Positions 1-12,478 of a stretch of 64,000 nucleotides of DNA are shown in pieces (the stretch's first letter is position 1; each line of letters opens with the position of its first letter). The position numbers were made by a program, and so were the translations under genes. The DNA comes from Lumnitzera littorea. Lineage: Eukaryota; Streptophyta; Magnoliopsida; Myrtales; Combretaceae. The notes below the pieces were generated by a model that was given only the letters and a program-made list of their open reading frames with translations, made no database searches and was not told where the DNA came from. The stretch lies in NCBI GenBank assembly GCA_024138015.1, contig JAMXBB010000006.1, forward strand, positions 75,680,853-75,744,852, read 5' to 3'.

Positions 1-2140
1 GTAGATTGCTACCTTAAGCAGATTTGTATTGAAAAATGTAGATAGGTATGCAAAATCTTTCAAAGTATTGAAGAACCCAAAGGAATTTCAGTAGATTGAC
101 AAGTGCGAGGCTACATTTAAAGAGTTAAAAGAATTTCTAGCATAACCACCAGTACTCTCAATACCTATCCCCAGAGAAGACTTGTTTTTATACATATCAA
201 TCACTAGCTAAGCTCTTTCATCTGTCTTGGTTCGAATAAAAGGAAGGGAGCATAGGTTGATCTATTACATAAGTCTTATCTTGCAAAGGCCAAAACAAAA
301 TTATATAAAGGTTGAGAATTTTATTTTAGTTGTTCTCTCAACCAGGAAATTAAATCCGTAATTCAAGGCTCATCAAATAATTATTCTTACTAATCAGTCT
401 CTATATCAAGCCTTGCAATGACCAAACTCCTCGAGGAGGAGGATGAAGTATACTCTAAAGCTAAGTGTCTATGGTGTACAATACAAACCTAGAACAGCAT
501 TAAAGGGTCATGTTTTAGCAAATTTTGTAGTGGAGTTCACTGGAGAAGAAAACAGCATAGAGATGGCCAAGAAACCTATATGGAATTTATATGTAAACAA
601 TTCCTCTACTAAGGAAAGACGCGGTGTAAGCCTTATTTTTGCAAGGGCCCCACAATGTGAAAATTCAATATGTATTCGAGTTTAGATTTCCAGTTAGTAA
701 TAATGAAGCTTCGATTGCCAAGCATAAATTAACAAAGGAAGTTGGAGCTGAAAAAGTTAAAGTTTTCTCCGATTCATAGCTAATTACAAATCAAGTGAAA
801 GGGAGCTACGTAGTAAAGGAAGATGTGATGAGCAAGTACTTACTCATAGTACAAACACTCATAGATGAATTCTAATCTTTCACAATTGAGAAGATACCGA
901 GGGTCAAGAACATTACCATTGAAAAACTTTCACAATTGGCCAATATGGCACTTCCCACTTAAATGACAAGCTCTTTATTGAATATCTCCCTAGTAAAAGT
1001 CTAGAAATAGTAAGGTAGAGTTATGAATTGACTCATTACCCAAGAGAGAAGTTTTAGATGGATTCGATTATTGAATATCTAAAAGACAGCATTCTACCTA
1101 AAGATAAGAAAGAAGTTTGGAGGTTAATATATCAGGCCACAAACTACACAATAATTGATGATAAGTTGTATAAGCGTAGCTTCTCACAACCCTACCTTCG
1201 ATGCCTTCTACCAAAAGATGCTCAACAAATTCTTTCTAAATTGCATGTGTGTTTGTAGCAACCATATGAAAGGTCAAACTCTGTATATTTGTACATTAAG
1301 ACTCAACTATTACTGGCTTTCTCTGAAGGAGGATGCAAAAACTGCCGTTCAATAATGTCCTCAATGTCAAAAACATAAGCCTTTAAGCCATGTGCCATTC
1401 GTGAATTACATAACCTTACTAGCCCTTAGGCCTTTGCCCAGTAGGGGTTGGACATGCTCGGACCATTTTCAAAGTCTATGACACAGCGTCAATTCATGAT
1501 TGTTATAGTAGACTATTTCACCAAATAGGTAGAGGCCGAAGTAGTAGCAAAGATCATAGTGGCTTACCCCTAAAGCAATGAACAAGTGGAAGTTGTTAAC
1601 AAAACCATCCTATATAGTTTGAAAAGAAGAGTTGATTGAGCCATCGGCAAATGGGCTAATGAATTGCCTAATATTTTAAAGGGGTATAGGACCACCCACA
1701 AGACTTCAACAAGAGAGACACCTTTTAAGATTGCAGTTAGATCAAAAGCAGTTCTATCAATTGAGTTAGAGTTATCCAATTTGTGAACATAGAAGTTTAA
1801 TGTTATGGAAAATCAAGTCGACTTAATGGCTAATTTGGATATGATTGAGGAAATAAGAGACGTTATGAAAGTGAAAGTTGTTGTCTATCAACATAAGGCT
1901 ACAAGGTACTAAAATCAAAAAGTGAAACACAAAGTATTTTAGTTGGAAGATCTGGTTTACAAGAAAATGGAGGCAACAGGTGCATAAGATATTCAAGGGA
2001 AGCTCGGTACGAAATGGGAGGACCCCTTAAGGGTCTAGAAAGTCGTAAGCAATGAGGCTTACTAACTAGAAAGGCTGGATGGAAAGCTCATACCTTGCTC
2101 ATGGAATGATAAGAACCTTAAGTTATATTTTAAATAGTTA
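1..2140 (+). pseudogene. Tat-lineage pol remnant: RT end, RNase H, second RNase H, integrase
   Basis: Fragments in order: end of RT (about 1-120), RNase H (about 150-420), a link resembling Y-x-PRTA-x-KGH-x-LANF (about 480-540), a second RNase H-like domain beginning W-x-LYVNNSS (about 575-890), the integrase zinc-binding region (about 1060-1370, ending CPQCQKHK), the core with GLDMLGPF (about 1440) and a C-terminal part with KWEDP (to about 2140). The core runs from VVAKI (about 1550) almost directly into QVEVVNKTI (about 1580). About 50 residues that normally carry the second catalytic Asp are therefore missing. Several in-frame stops and frame changes are present, so the gene is dead. Lineage is inferred from family knowledge. 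Confidence 0.75.
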
Positions 2141-2744
2141 TTTTATATTGTTAACACTGTTATGTTTGCATTTTACTTTTTCTTTCCGAACAATGTAAAG
2201 TAATAGCCTATACTATGTTCAATATGAATTATTTGCCTCAAGTTTATGAGTGTCTCTCTTTACCGTTACTTTTATTCTTAATCTATGCATGATTAACGAA
2301 TTAATGATGTTCTAGTTGCAAGGTAAATGAACTAATACCTAGTAAGTTCCAACCAACATCAATTAACGAGCTTAGTACTAATTGGCGAATAATGCAAAAT
2401 GCTCCTTGAAAAAAGTCTCAACCTACCTGGACTAACAAACTCTTAGTGGCCTTCAATAGGAAACTTTGTGATTAAGAAAATAAAACCTAACACCTTAAAG
2501 TTCAAGTACTGCACAGTTAACGAACATTACGTCTACAAAAAGACACTTAAGTACAAATTGCACATGAAATAATACATGCCTTGAATTGAAGGCATTAAAC
2601 GCAAAATAAAGCAATTACAACCAAAAGATCAACATCCCAACCACAAATAAAGTATGTAAAAATATTTTAAAAACAAAGTATAAATCAATTGACTCCCTGA
2701 GAGTCTAAGACATTTTTTCTTTCGAATTAAGCAAAATTATGGTC
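2141..2744. other. Non-coding spacer of the Tat element
   Basis: AT-rich sequence between the end of integrase and the tail of the antisense frame. I see no coding signal, tandem repeat or RNA gene in it. Confidence 0.5.
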
Positions 2745-5397
2745 TTAGTCAGTAGAGCTTAGGACCTTTTTGGATCGGATTTCTTTTATCAACACCAGAG
2801 GTTTTGTTTGAGGAGTTAGAGGTCTCTTTGCCAACATAGGGGGTCTCCTTTGATGATAGTTCCTCAGAGTCAACTGGAACTTTAGCATTGGCTTGATTAT
2901 TATCACCCTACTCATGACCATTAACCTCCACTTCCTCACTACCTTCATCATCGCCACTACTGGCATCATCATCATAATCAAGGTTGGCAAAGTCAAGGTA
3001 TGATAGTTCTTAGTCATGATCAACTTTCAAAATTTCTGCCTTTGCTAGTTGAACCCTTTGCAAGAACTTTTTCTAAAGCAATTTCTCATGTTACCAACTA
3101 TAGGTCACAATTGATAGAGCCTCCTTAATAGAAAGTTTCTTTTTCACCGCCTCCTCCAATTCAGTGATACAAGGTTCAAGCATAGTGCCTTTGGTCTCCA
3201 AATTTTTTATTTGGACCTTTAATTTGTCCTCCTCCTCACTCATTGATGTAAGCATCCTTTCTAACCCCTAGCACTCCTCTCTTTTCTTACAAAGCTCCTC
3301 CTTCGAGGCCACAGTCTCCTTGTAAAGTTCATCATACTTAGTCTTCAAGCCTAAAACTTCATTAACCACCAAAGAGTGTACTAACTTCTCGGTTGTGAGC
3401 TCTCCCACAACTTTTGAGCCTCCATCTCAACCTTAATCCTCGCATTCTCAATAGCGACTTTTTGTAAAATAGAGGACTTATAAGCCTCCTCTAACTATAT
3501 GGAATGAAAAATTAAACATAACTTTTCATCTCCTCTTCAACCTCATCTAAGGCTATCAAAACATGACTGCTAATCTGTACATAGACAAAGGGTCGACAAC
3601 AAGACATAAACTGTAAATGAAAAGCAGACCATAGTCATGAAGAAACTTACATTATACAATTTGGTGACAATATGGCCTTAATTACAATTGCCAACCCTGT
3701 CTACATCTTTTTTAGCTGTCTCCTTATCCTTCAAGAGAATGACCCCTCCTATCTAGGCTAAGGACTTTGTCCTATCACCTAAAGTTGAGTCAATGTCTAA
3801 GATGATGCAACTCCAACACAGCATAAAATACTCCCCTACCTTACGGTTGGGAACAAACTCAGCTGACCTAATGTCAAGAGCCTATTTCCTTAGAGCCTCC
3901 TTTGTCTTCTTATTTATGCCCTTGCTCTTTTGGGACGAAGGTTGGTCAATTAGTTCTTTCCCACTTCTCTTCTTAGGACTTGGCATAGGATTTGTCTAGT
4001 TTGCTAAGCTATCTACAACTTCTTAAGGAATAACCTCCACGTCATTATCAATAGTAGCATCATGACTAGCATCTCCTAACACCTCCTCCCAAGAAGTATC
4101 TCTGACCCACATCAGCATAAGGGGTTTCTTTTTTCTTCTTTGTAGCGGTGAGCTCTTTGACGACTAACTCCTAAGTTGCTTTCTTTGGTGCTAGTGGCCA
4201 AATAGCAACAACTTTAGTAGTCGTACACTCATCAAGTTTCCATTTTTTGGCTTTGGCCTAAGCCAGCAATTTCTTGGGATCTACATCCCTTACACCCATG
4301 TTTGCAAGAAAGAGAAAGCATTATAAAAGAAGAGAAAGAGGAATAATCAAAGGCTTACAAGTTCATGTCAAGCAAAGCTTAAAGGCAATAAATCTCCCCC
4401 CATAAGTCATGAGAACAAATTTCCTCCTATGGCTTTGCTCAACACGAAAGGTAGATCAAATCCTACCTTCATCGTCAAAAAATATGTGCTCCCCCTTCTC
4501 ATATCAAGATATAATCATTTTAGAATCCCATAAGAACATTTTATTTCTTTGCTTCTCTTTGATTTTCTTGCCAGCAATGGCATCAATTGGTAACAACTCA
4601 ATATCCTTGGTTCAAATGGGCTCAGTCCATTTATTCAGAAAATCTAACTCCTCTTCCAAACTAATGGAAACGTATTTATCATGCCATTTATGAATTTTGG
4701 ACTCTAATCCGTCCATAAACTTATGCCCAAGCCAAGCCACCGCATTAAACCAACCATCTAACTGCCTCCTTATCGAGAAAAAATATCTAAACAATTGAGG
4801 TGTGGCTCTAACCTCAACCTCCTCACATATTATTTCAAACATAACAAGGAGCCTATAAGTGTTGGGAGAGAACATACTCAAAGCAACATGGAAGTTAATG
4901 AAGAACCATTTTTGAAAAGTAGAAAACAGAAGATGTAATCTAAAATCAAGATATTTCAACTATAAGTGAAACTCACGGTCTATAGGAAAATAAACTCTTT
5001 CATCCTTTCTCGGTTTACGTAAATGCCATGCATTAGGAAGATCTTGCCAGTACATATTATATTTCACGACAAGTGGCAAAATAGCACTACTCACTACCCT
5101 ATCCAGAGAATTAATGTTATATACTACATTGTTATATAAATACCTGACAACTGATCTGTCTTCCCTATCTTCTAGATAATCATCCACAGGAAGAGTTCCA
5201 CACAGGGTAAGCTTTTCCCATCTCTCCATTGTACCATCTATCAAACTACCAAATGAGGAGGCTAAACTAGTGCTTCTTTGGGGAAGGGGAGAGTGGGGAG
5301 AAGTAGTCTCAAAAGGAGTTGCTTCAGAATCCAAAGAAATAAGAGGATAGATGACACTTCCAACCATATCTATTGAGGTTGAATTGATGAAAATCAC
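2745..5397 (-). pseudogene. Antisense extra ORF of the Tat element, 'putative gypsy type transposon' domain-like
   Basis: The frame starts with ATG at 5397 and runs 145 residues to a single stop at 4960. It continues in the same frame to 4612 (115 residues) and then degrades. The second part, with P-x-LFRYFF, a GW pair, GHKFMDGL and a W-x-DKY motif, resembles the plant domain annotated as putative gypsy type transposon (Transposase_28-like). Further downstream the minus strand encodes a Lys/Glu-rich, probably coiled-coil stretch (about 4250-3100) and an acidic Asp/Glu/Ser tail (about 3010-2750). Antisense extra ORFs here are documented for Tat-group elements; their function is unknown. Several stops and shifts after 4612 make the present copy non-functional. 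Confidence 0.6.
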
Positions 5398-5504
5398 CCA
5401 TGAAGAAAACCGCTCAAAGTCTGGATAAGAGTTCGCAAGAGAGAGTTTTGAAAGAGAGATGTGAAGAGTAAAGAGTGGGAAATGATAATCAAAATGAAAA
5501 AAGG

Positions 5505-5513
5505 CTTTTTATA
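5505..5513 (-). promoter_or_regulatory. TATA box for the antisense ORF
   Basis: The minus strand reads TATAAAAAG about 110 bp upstream of the ATG at 5397. It is followed by a CT-rich leader (CTCTTTACTCTTCACATC type) like plant initiator/5'UTR sequence. Position and spacing suggest a dedicated promoter for the antisense frame; no expression evidence is available. Confidence 0.5.
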
Positions 5514-5856
5514 CATGTGTATTAATAATTTCACCTCTCAAAATTATAACGCATTACTGATAGGGATGTGGGCACTAATTAGATGGCTAAGTGTAGATGG
5601 TTGACGTATGTCAAAGGTCAAATATCAAAGGGGTATTGTATTGCCGACAGTTAATAATCCCTGCAATGCAATGATGGCAGATGTGACAACTATCCCAAGT
5701 GCTTCTATAAAAAATGAATGAGCAAGAAAATTAAAAGGTTATGACCTTTCACTTGAAATTCGATACAATGCATTTCAAAAATCAAACTAAAGGCCGCTAA
5801 CAACAATATCCACGAATCAACTTAGAAGTTATTTTATAACTACTGGGAGAGCATAG

Positions 5857-6699
5857 TGACACGAACCGTAACTAAGACCAGACAAGGCTGGTCATTGAAT
5901 AGGTCCAAGCTTGCTGAAAGATTGAAAAAGGAAATGATGGGGGATGTGTGAAAGAACAAAAATGAATGAGAAGTAAGAAAAACCTACGAACAGCTCCAGT
6001 GGATATGACACACCAATGGAACTTTCGAAAACTCACGACATGACTCAATATGACGTATGAATTGGTCTAGTGAGGTTACTCGCCATCTAGCCTTACTTAA
6101 AGATTAAGATAAGAGTGAGATGAGAGTAAATAGAACAGTGTTTACAGGAGGAAAAAATGTCAAGTGTTTAATGTTTTTAATTTGATTACGGCTACAAATA
6201 CAAGGGGTATTTATACCCAATAAGTTAGGGTAATTTGCCTAAAAGGGAAAAGACAAAAGGGTAAAAATGAACATTTAAGAAAAGCAATGATTAGTGTGGC
6301 AGATTTTACATGTGGTCCTGTGCACGTAACGATAATACATTGGTGGGGCCATTAAAGGCTGCAGGCAAAAGAATATGATCAGATTGTTAGTCCAAGCATA
6401 GATATCTAAGGATCAGTCTAGGGTCACTCTTTCGGCACCTTGGCAAGGGTGAGGCCAAGTAGTTGGTCGACTCGGACATGAATGAATACTCGAAAACAAT
6501 CTGGCTGTTATCTCAACAATCTACAATTTAGTATACTTTAGAGAGATGGGAAATCATTTGGCTAGACATACAAAGTGACTCGGCAAAGAGATGCTTAGCT
6601 TTGGCAGGAGTCAGCTGAAGAAAGAAGATCCGCCTTAGTAACCCTTCCAGTCTTCGAGCTCAACTGCGGGTCAAAGGTCTAATAGCTTGATTCCTATCA
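5857..6699 (-). repeat. 3' LTR of chromovirus-like element 1
   Basis: 843 bp, starting TGACACGAACC and ending TCCTATCA on the plus strand. It aligns along its length with 12479-12660 plus 13563-14267. On the minus strand it begins TGATAGGAAT, preceded by a purine-rich tract (6700-6712). Confidence 0.88.
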
Positions 6700-6712
6700 T
6701 TCCCTCCAAGTT
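6700..6712 (-). other. Polypurine tract of element 1
   Basis: The minus strand reads CTTGGAGGGAA immediately before the TG that opens the 3' LTR. This is the expected position of the plus-strand primer for reverse transcription. Confidence 0.75.
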
Positions 6713-6719
6713 GATTTAG

Positions 6720-9700
6720 ATTTAGGATGGTCTTCAGTCAGCTCTCCATTAAGGTGATATGGACTGAGGTCGGCAATGTTAAAGGTTTCAGAAACCCCTT
6801 AATTATCGGGAAGCTCCAATATATAGGTATTATCATTGATCTGTTGGACGATTCTAAAAGGTCCTTCAACCCTTAGGGACAGTTTGTTCCTCCTCTTACT
6901 CAAAAACCTCTCTTTACTTAAGTGCAACTACACCAAGTCTCATGGCTAAAAATATTAAGGTTTGGCGACTTGGTCGATGTGTCAAATGACTTTATCATAT
7001 ATGTGCTAAAGGGATTATGCTCTAACTCTTACGTCACGATCCTCTTGTACAAGCATAAGTACAGGGGTGTGATCGAGGGGTAACTTAAGATTAAAATCAT
7101 AGACCACTTTGAGGGGAGTATGATTAATGGTGTCATGCACTTTCGGTTGTAAGCGAACTTGACCACTGGCAAGCAAACGTCCCAATCAGCTAAGTTCTTT
7201 CCCATTGCAGCTTAGAGTAATGATCTTAAAGTGCGATTAACCACCTCTATTTAGCCGTTAGTTTGGGGATAATAGGAAGTACTAAATAGTAGTTTAGTCC
7301 CCATCTGATGCCATAAGGTCTTCCAAAAATAGCTCAAGAACTTCAAGTCTCTATCAAAGACTACACTCCTCAACATGCCGTATAACCATACAATCTCCTA
7401 CAAGAAAAGAGAAGCAATAGCGGAAGCATCATTAGTTTTGGAAGAGGGCATAAAGTGTACCATTTTACTAAACCTATCCACAATAACCATTATAAAATCT
7501 TTTCCTTCGGTAGTTCATGGTAGTCCAAGAATAAAGTCCATGCTCAATTCGATCTAGGGCTTCGTTGGAATAGGCAAAGGTATTGTTTTTCCTTATTTAG
7601 CTCGACACTTACCCCTCTTGCACATGGCAAACTTTTAATAACTCGGTGTACATCTCGCCTTATTCTCAGCCAAAAGAATTAACCACTCAACAATTCATAA
7701 GTTCTTTTCTCCCAAAAAATGTCTGGACAGTCCTCTACTATGGGCTTCCTTGATCAATAGCTCTTGAAGTGAACAGGTTATCACATACAATTTCCCTCCT
7801 CAAAACAAGTATCCTTCCTCTATATGATATTCGTCCACAGCCCTTCCATCAACACAACACATAAGTATGGGCCTAAAGTGTGGATCCTCAAAATACCATT
7901 CTTTAATACTCACAAACCTAAACAATCTGGTTTGCAGTTCATTGAGAAGTGCATGCCTTCTCAAAAAAGCATCTACAACTACGTTGCTTTTTCTCAATGT
8001 TGGTCCTAAATAAGATATCAAAAGGGGGGTGGGGGAGTGAATTAATATCTTTAAATTTTTGAAAATTTTTCGATGTAAGCAAAATAAAATTTACCCTTCT
8101 TAACAACCTCTAATGGTAAATAGTGATATTTAACAATTTAATACACAACATAAAGCAAACTAAAAGAGGAAGGAAGGAGAATATCAAGTAGAGATTTTAT
8201 GGTGCTTCGACCTTCTACCTATTGCTCTCTTCCAACTCCACTGCTGGGGACCTAGTCTACTTCATCAGTATCGTTCCACTTGATCCACTAAATCAAATCA
8301 CAAGAATTACAAGTACTTGTCACACATAGACTTTACAACACTCTGCTCTACCTATCTAGCCTCCCTACAATCTAAGCTAATACAAATCTACAAAGTACAA
8401 ATGTACTTGTCTCAACACTTGGACAACAAATAAGAATTACAGATTACAAATGAGAACAAAAATATGGATCTCAAATAATTTCACTCAAGAGAGAAATGAT
8501 GAATGTTAAATAATTTGCTTTGATGCAGCTATTTGAAAAAGTATTTAAAGAACTTTCTATGACATTTCAGAAGGTATAATTCGATCTCAATTTTTTGTTT
8601 TTGCGAGAGATTTTTCCAAAGTGGTACTAGAACATTTTGAATCCTTTCTCTTTTATATATAAATCTTCCAACAGCTAATTTGATGAAGATTATCTTTATT
8701 TTCATGTTTATTTAACCGTTAGATTACTGAAGATAATCCTTAGATATTTTGAAAGGATCTCGGTTATTTGAATTTCAAAAACAACTCTCCTTGTCTTGCT
8801 TCAATCGAATAACCTTCAATCAATAACCACCGGATTTGCTTCTGATTTGAAATTGTCAAGATAATATGCCTTATCAAAAATTTATAGATAAAACTCATAT
8901 TCAACATTTGAATTTCCATAAAATCCGATTCAACCTTATCCTTATCCATACTTGTGTATATCTTGATTTTTCAAGAATTAATTCACTCAAAGATTATCCC
9001 CATGGATCTTAATTCCATCTTAAGTGAAACGGGATTGAGTGTATTTTCCTAATACACCCAATCTAGTGGAGCTAGGGCTTGATTAATTCGAATATGATTT
9101 AAAGCTTTTTCAACGTCATACTTCAAGACTTACTTTTTGAACAAGCTTCTAAAGAATACCAAACTTTTGTTTCTATAGTTTCTAAATAAGATTCCAAAGT
9201 GCTGTACTAATTCTTCTTATGAAAGCTTATGAAATATTCTCTGAAGATTTTCAGATTAGTCTATATTCAATCAATTCAAAGCTTCTTAATAAGCTTCTGA
9301 ATAAAACTTAGTTTTATGAAATTAAACTTTCTGAAAGACCTTCTATAAGCCTTCATTATTAATGATTCAGTAGCATTTAACCCTTTTTGTTATCGTTAAA
9401 ATATATGAGAGATATCTAACACTCTACTTAAATTTTGTCACCAAATTGAATCCCTCAAGGAATTCAATCCATCTCGCCTGCTGCTTTGACAATTTGGTCT
9501 GACTTCGAAGGTATCTCAAGGACTTATGGTCAGTATAGATGATAAATTCTCTCGACAATAGATAATGCTGCCATACTTGCAGTGTTCAAATCAATGCCAG
9601 GAGTTCTTTGTCATACACAGAGTAATTTAGTTGAGGTTCTTTGAGATTCTCACTATGATAAGCAATTGGTCAGTATTAAGACAACACCTATTCCTATGCT

Positions 9701-11100
9701 TAACATGTCACATTCCAGCTCAAATATTTTCTCGAAATCAAGCAGAACAAGTACAAGAGTAGAAGTCAACCTTGGTAAAACTTCTCTCCTCCCTTTCTCC
9801 CCACTTACTAAATAGCCTAAGAATACCACTTCCTCTTGGCAAAAGCAACACTTCTTGAGATTGCCGAATAATCTCTCAGCTCAAAGGACATTTAATATGG
9901 TACGGAAATGTTCATAGTGACTCGGCATGTTGGCACTGTACACAAGGATGTCATTGAAATATATCATGACACACTTCCTTATTAGATATCTCAGTACATG
10001 GTTCATCCGTCTCATGAAAGTACTCGGGGCGTTCAACAAGCCAAAGGACATGACCATCCATTCATATAGTCCATGTCGATTTTTGAATGATGTTTTCCAC
10101 ATCTCTGAGACTCATTCGAATTTGATGATAGCCAGATTTCATATCAATCTTGCTGAAGATCTTGGCTCCACTTAATTCATTCAGCATATCTTCCAACCTG
10201 GGGATTGGATACCTGTATTTGATTGTTATCTTGTTCATAGCTCGGCTATCAACATAATCCCCCAGGTACCATCCTTTTTTGGCACTACAAGCACCAGCAC
10301 AGTGCAAGGGTTGAGACTTTCCTTAACATACCCTCTCTCCAGTAAATCATTGACTTGACATTGGAGTTCAAAAGCATGTTCAGGACTCATTCGATAAGCA
10401 GGCTTATTCGGCAGCACAGTACGAGGAATTAAGTCAATGCAGTATTCTATGCCTTAAATCGGGAGTAATCCCTCGGGTAACAATTCAGGGAATAGATCGA
10501 CATACTCATCTAGCAACTCATTTACCTCCTACAATAGTTCACCTCGCTCCTTTAACTCTAGTAGTCGCTTGACCAACATGAGGGTCAGCGCATCATCTTT
10601 AAGGGTCTCTTAGAGCTCGACTCTACTCATCACCAGAGCCTTCTTCGATCTGTGAGCAAGTTTGACCTGCAATTTATTAACTTTACTCAACAACATCGGG
10701 TTCAACGTGATCTTCCTATTATCCTTCTCGAACATATATGTGCTCCGATATCCATCATGGATAACTCTCCTATCAAACAGCTACGATCTACCTAACAACA
10801 CGTAGAAAGCACACATAGGTAGTATGTTATAGAGAATCTAGTTAGAGTAATTTCCGATAGTGATCAGCAGCAGTACTTACCGAGTGACATATAATGCTCC
10901 TTTCTCACTCAACCAGTGCAACTTGTAAGGCCTTGGATGTGCAACAGTTGAAAACTTTAATTTTGCAATAAGATCAGCCAATGCCACATTGGTGCAACTA
11001 CCACTGTCCATAATGAGGGCACACACCTGATTATTTACCTTACAAGTGGTATGAAACAAATTCTCTTTCTATAGTCTTGCTCACGTAAGGGTTCCATGTT
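6720..11100 (-). pseudogene. Decayed pol of element 1: protease, RT, RNase H, integrase
   Basis: Minus-strand order: protease (about 11065-10877) with IMDSGS; RT (about 10420-9730) with VPKKDGTW, KIDMKSGYHQI and MSFGLLNAPSTF. At the RT active site the usual YFDDILVYS reads YFNDILVYS, so the first catalytic Asp is Asn. RNase H (about 9720-7800) is split by the insert at 8012-9428. Integrase (about 7750-6800) shows LSMDFILGLP, VVFDRDLKF and IEVVNRTL, so Asp, Asp and Glu survive; the tail ends FNIADLSPYHL. Many stops fit C-to-T change (for example Gln to TAA before IEVVNRTL). The gene is non-functional. Confidence 0.85.
8012..9428 (-). mobile_element. Solo LTR of a SIRE-like copia element inside element 1 RNase H
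   Basis: RNase H coding on the minus strand stops after FNLVTKF (about 9430) and resumes at RKSNVVVDA (about 7990). The 1.4 kb between has no coding signal and matches the LTR at 18754-20526, for example around 8215-8300 (CTTCCAACTCCACTGC type) and at the end (TGTTATC then TAACA). On the minus strand it starts TGTTAGATATC. TAAAT occurs at 8007-8011 and 9429-9433 and may be the target duplication, although the LTR terminus proper seems to be 9421, so the boundaries are uncertain by several bases. Confidence 0.65.
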
Positions 11101-11259
11101 CATTGTGCATTAAATAACCACGATCAACTGATCTAAGTCCTCAACAAACATATCCTCTTCAATCAGTTCTTTCTCAACAACGTTCTCCTCCTCCTCAGGT
11201 TCCTCATCGGTACTCTCTACCTCTAGCTTCAGGATGCCTCCCTTGATGACCATAATCCT

Positions 11260-12329
11260 CTAGTTCAAGCACTGAGCAGCCATATGTCCAAATCCTTGGC
11301 ACTCAAAGCACTTGATCTGGCTCGTCTTCCTACTAAATCCTTACCCCTTCTCATAAGGTCGAGTTGGCACATCACTATCAAGTCAGCTTGAACATCAACC
11401 TTTCAGATCGACTCAGTACTTGACTAAGGTCAATAACTTCCTTATCCGAGTTAGCTAGTTGGTACTCAGCTCCTTCTCTACCTTTCTACTCATAGGCTAT
11501 TCTAATGGCTTCATCCATTGCGGTAAATTGTCGGAGTTCCACAATGTCTCGGATGTCACCTCTTAGCCCAGTAAGGAACCTAGAGATTGTTCGTGTCGGT
11601 GGTTCCTCCACTTCACATGAAATCATGAGTATTTGGAATTCCTGGACATACTCGTCAACTGTTTGCCCTCCTTGTCTTAGTTCGTAAAGCCGAGTAAAGG
11701 TATCTTGCAAATAAGTATCCAGCACGAACCTGTTTCTGAGTATTCTTTTCATTTCTAGCCAAGTATTAATCTCTTGATAGCCTTCTCACCTCTTCATAGC
11801 CTGGAAAATCTTCCACTACATGGTGACATATTCGAAGAACCCAATGGTAGCAATTCTCACTTTCTTGTAATACTTATACTAATAATAGTCAAAAACATGC
11901 TCTACTTTCTCTTCCCAATCTATATATTCATTAGCATTCCCAAATCCATTGAAGCTCGAAATCCAAAGCTTCACATGGTCAGATGCTCTAGGGATTCGAG
12001 CTCGCTTTTCTTCAAAATATTCTTCCTCGACCTCTTCATCCAGTTCCCTCAAGTCTATCCTTCGTCTTACTCATCTACCTACTCCTCCACCTCGAACTTA
12101 TCGAGCTAAGTTTTAACCTCTAGCAGGTTAAGCAGCTTGTGGGGTGTTTTGTGCAGCCTCAGTCGGTTGGCAAGCCAATGCATGAACAGCTTAGGTAATC
12201 TATCAAGAGGTTAGCCACCTCATCAAGCCTCTTACTAGTGCTCCTAAGGGTTTCCTAAGACTGTCGGCCACGGTGGACAACTCTACTATTGTCATCGCCA
12301 ACACCAACGCTTACACTTGGATCCATCAT
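11260..12329 (-). pseudogene. Decayed gag of element 1 with CCHC zinc knuckle
   Basis: A likely ATG at 12327-12329 (MDPSVSVGVGDDN) matches the start of the second copy at 27062. The capsid domain is clear at 11752-11486 (FVLDTYLQDTF, VDEYVQEFQ, LTGLRGDIRDIVELRQF). A zinc knuckle, CFECQGFGHMAAQC (C-x2-C-x4-H-x4-C), lies at about 11305-11262 and would bind the RNA genome. The stretch between has stops and frame changes. An acidic Glu-rich linker follows, leading into protease. Confidence 0.8.
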
Positions 12330-12463
12330 TTCTCTAAACCAGAAACTAAAAAACCAGCAAACACAGTAGCTAAGATGAACACAGTAACTTGCTCTATTTC
12401 ACACATGCAAAATAGATTATAAATAGAACTTCAAAAACAAACTACAACTTAAACAAAACCTCC

Positions 12464-12475
12464 GCTTTGATACCA
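12464..12475 (-). other. Primer binding site (initiator Met tRNA) of element 1
   Basis: The minus strand reads TGGTATCAAAGC, one base from the plant standard TGGTATCAGAGC. It lies 3 bases inside the 5' LTR end at 12479 and is followed by GGAGG. Confidence 0.85.
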
Positions 12476-12478
12476 AGA

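Larger units (their letters stand above)
1..5851 (+). mobile_element. Tat-lineage Ty3/gypsy retrotransposon, 3' part (decayed)
   Basis: Plus-strand pol remnants run from the window edge to about 2140, followed by a spacer and a long antisense reading frame (2745-5397). Dual RNase H-like segments followed by integrase, and an extra antisense frame between pol and the 3' LTR, are known features of the plant Tat/Ogre/Retand group. The element is cut at 5852-5856 by the minus-strand element at 5857-14267. Its continuation at 14273 leads to a purine-rich tract (14352-14369) and an LTR start at 14370. The 5' LTR, gag and most of RT lie outside the window. Confidence 0.75.

Noticed and set aside
2745..3023. 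Met/Lys-rich 92-residue open frame on the minus strand
   Set aside because: A neighbouring frame gives the acidic Asp/Glu tail that fits the antisense ORF better; this one is its shadow.
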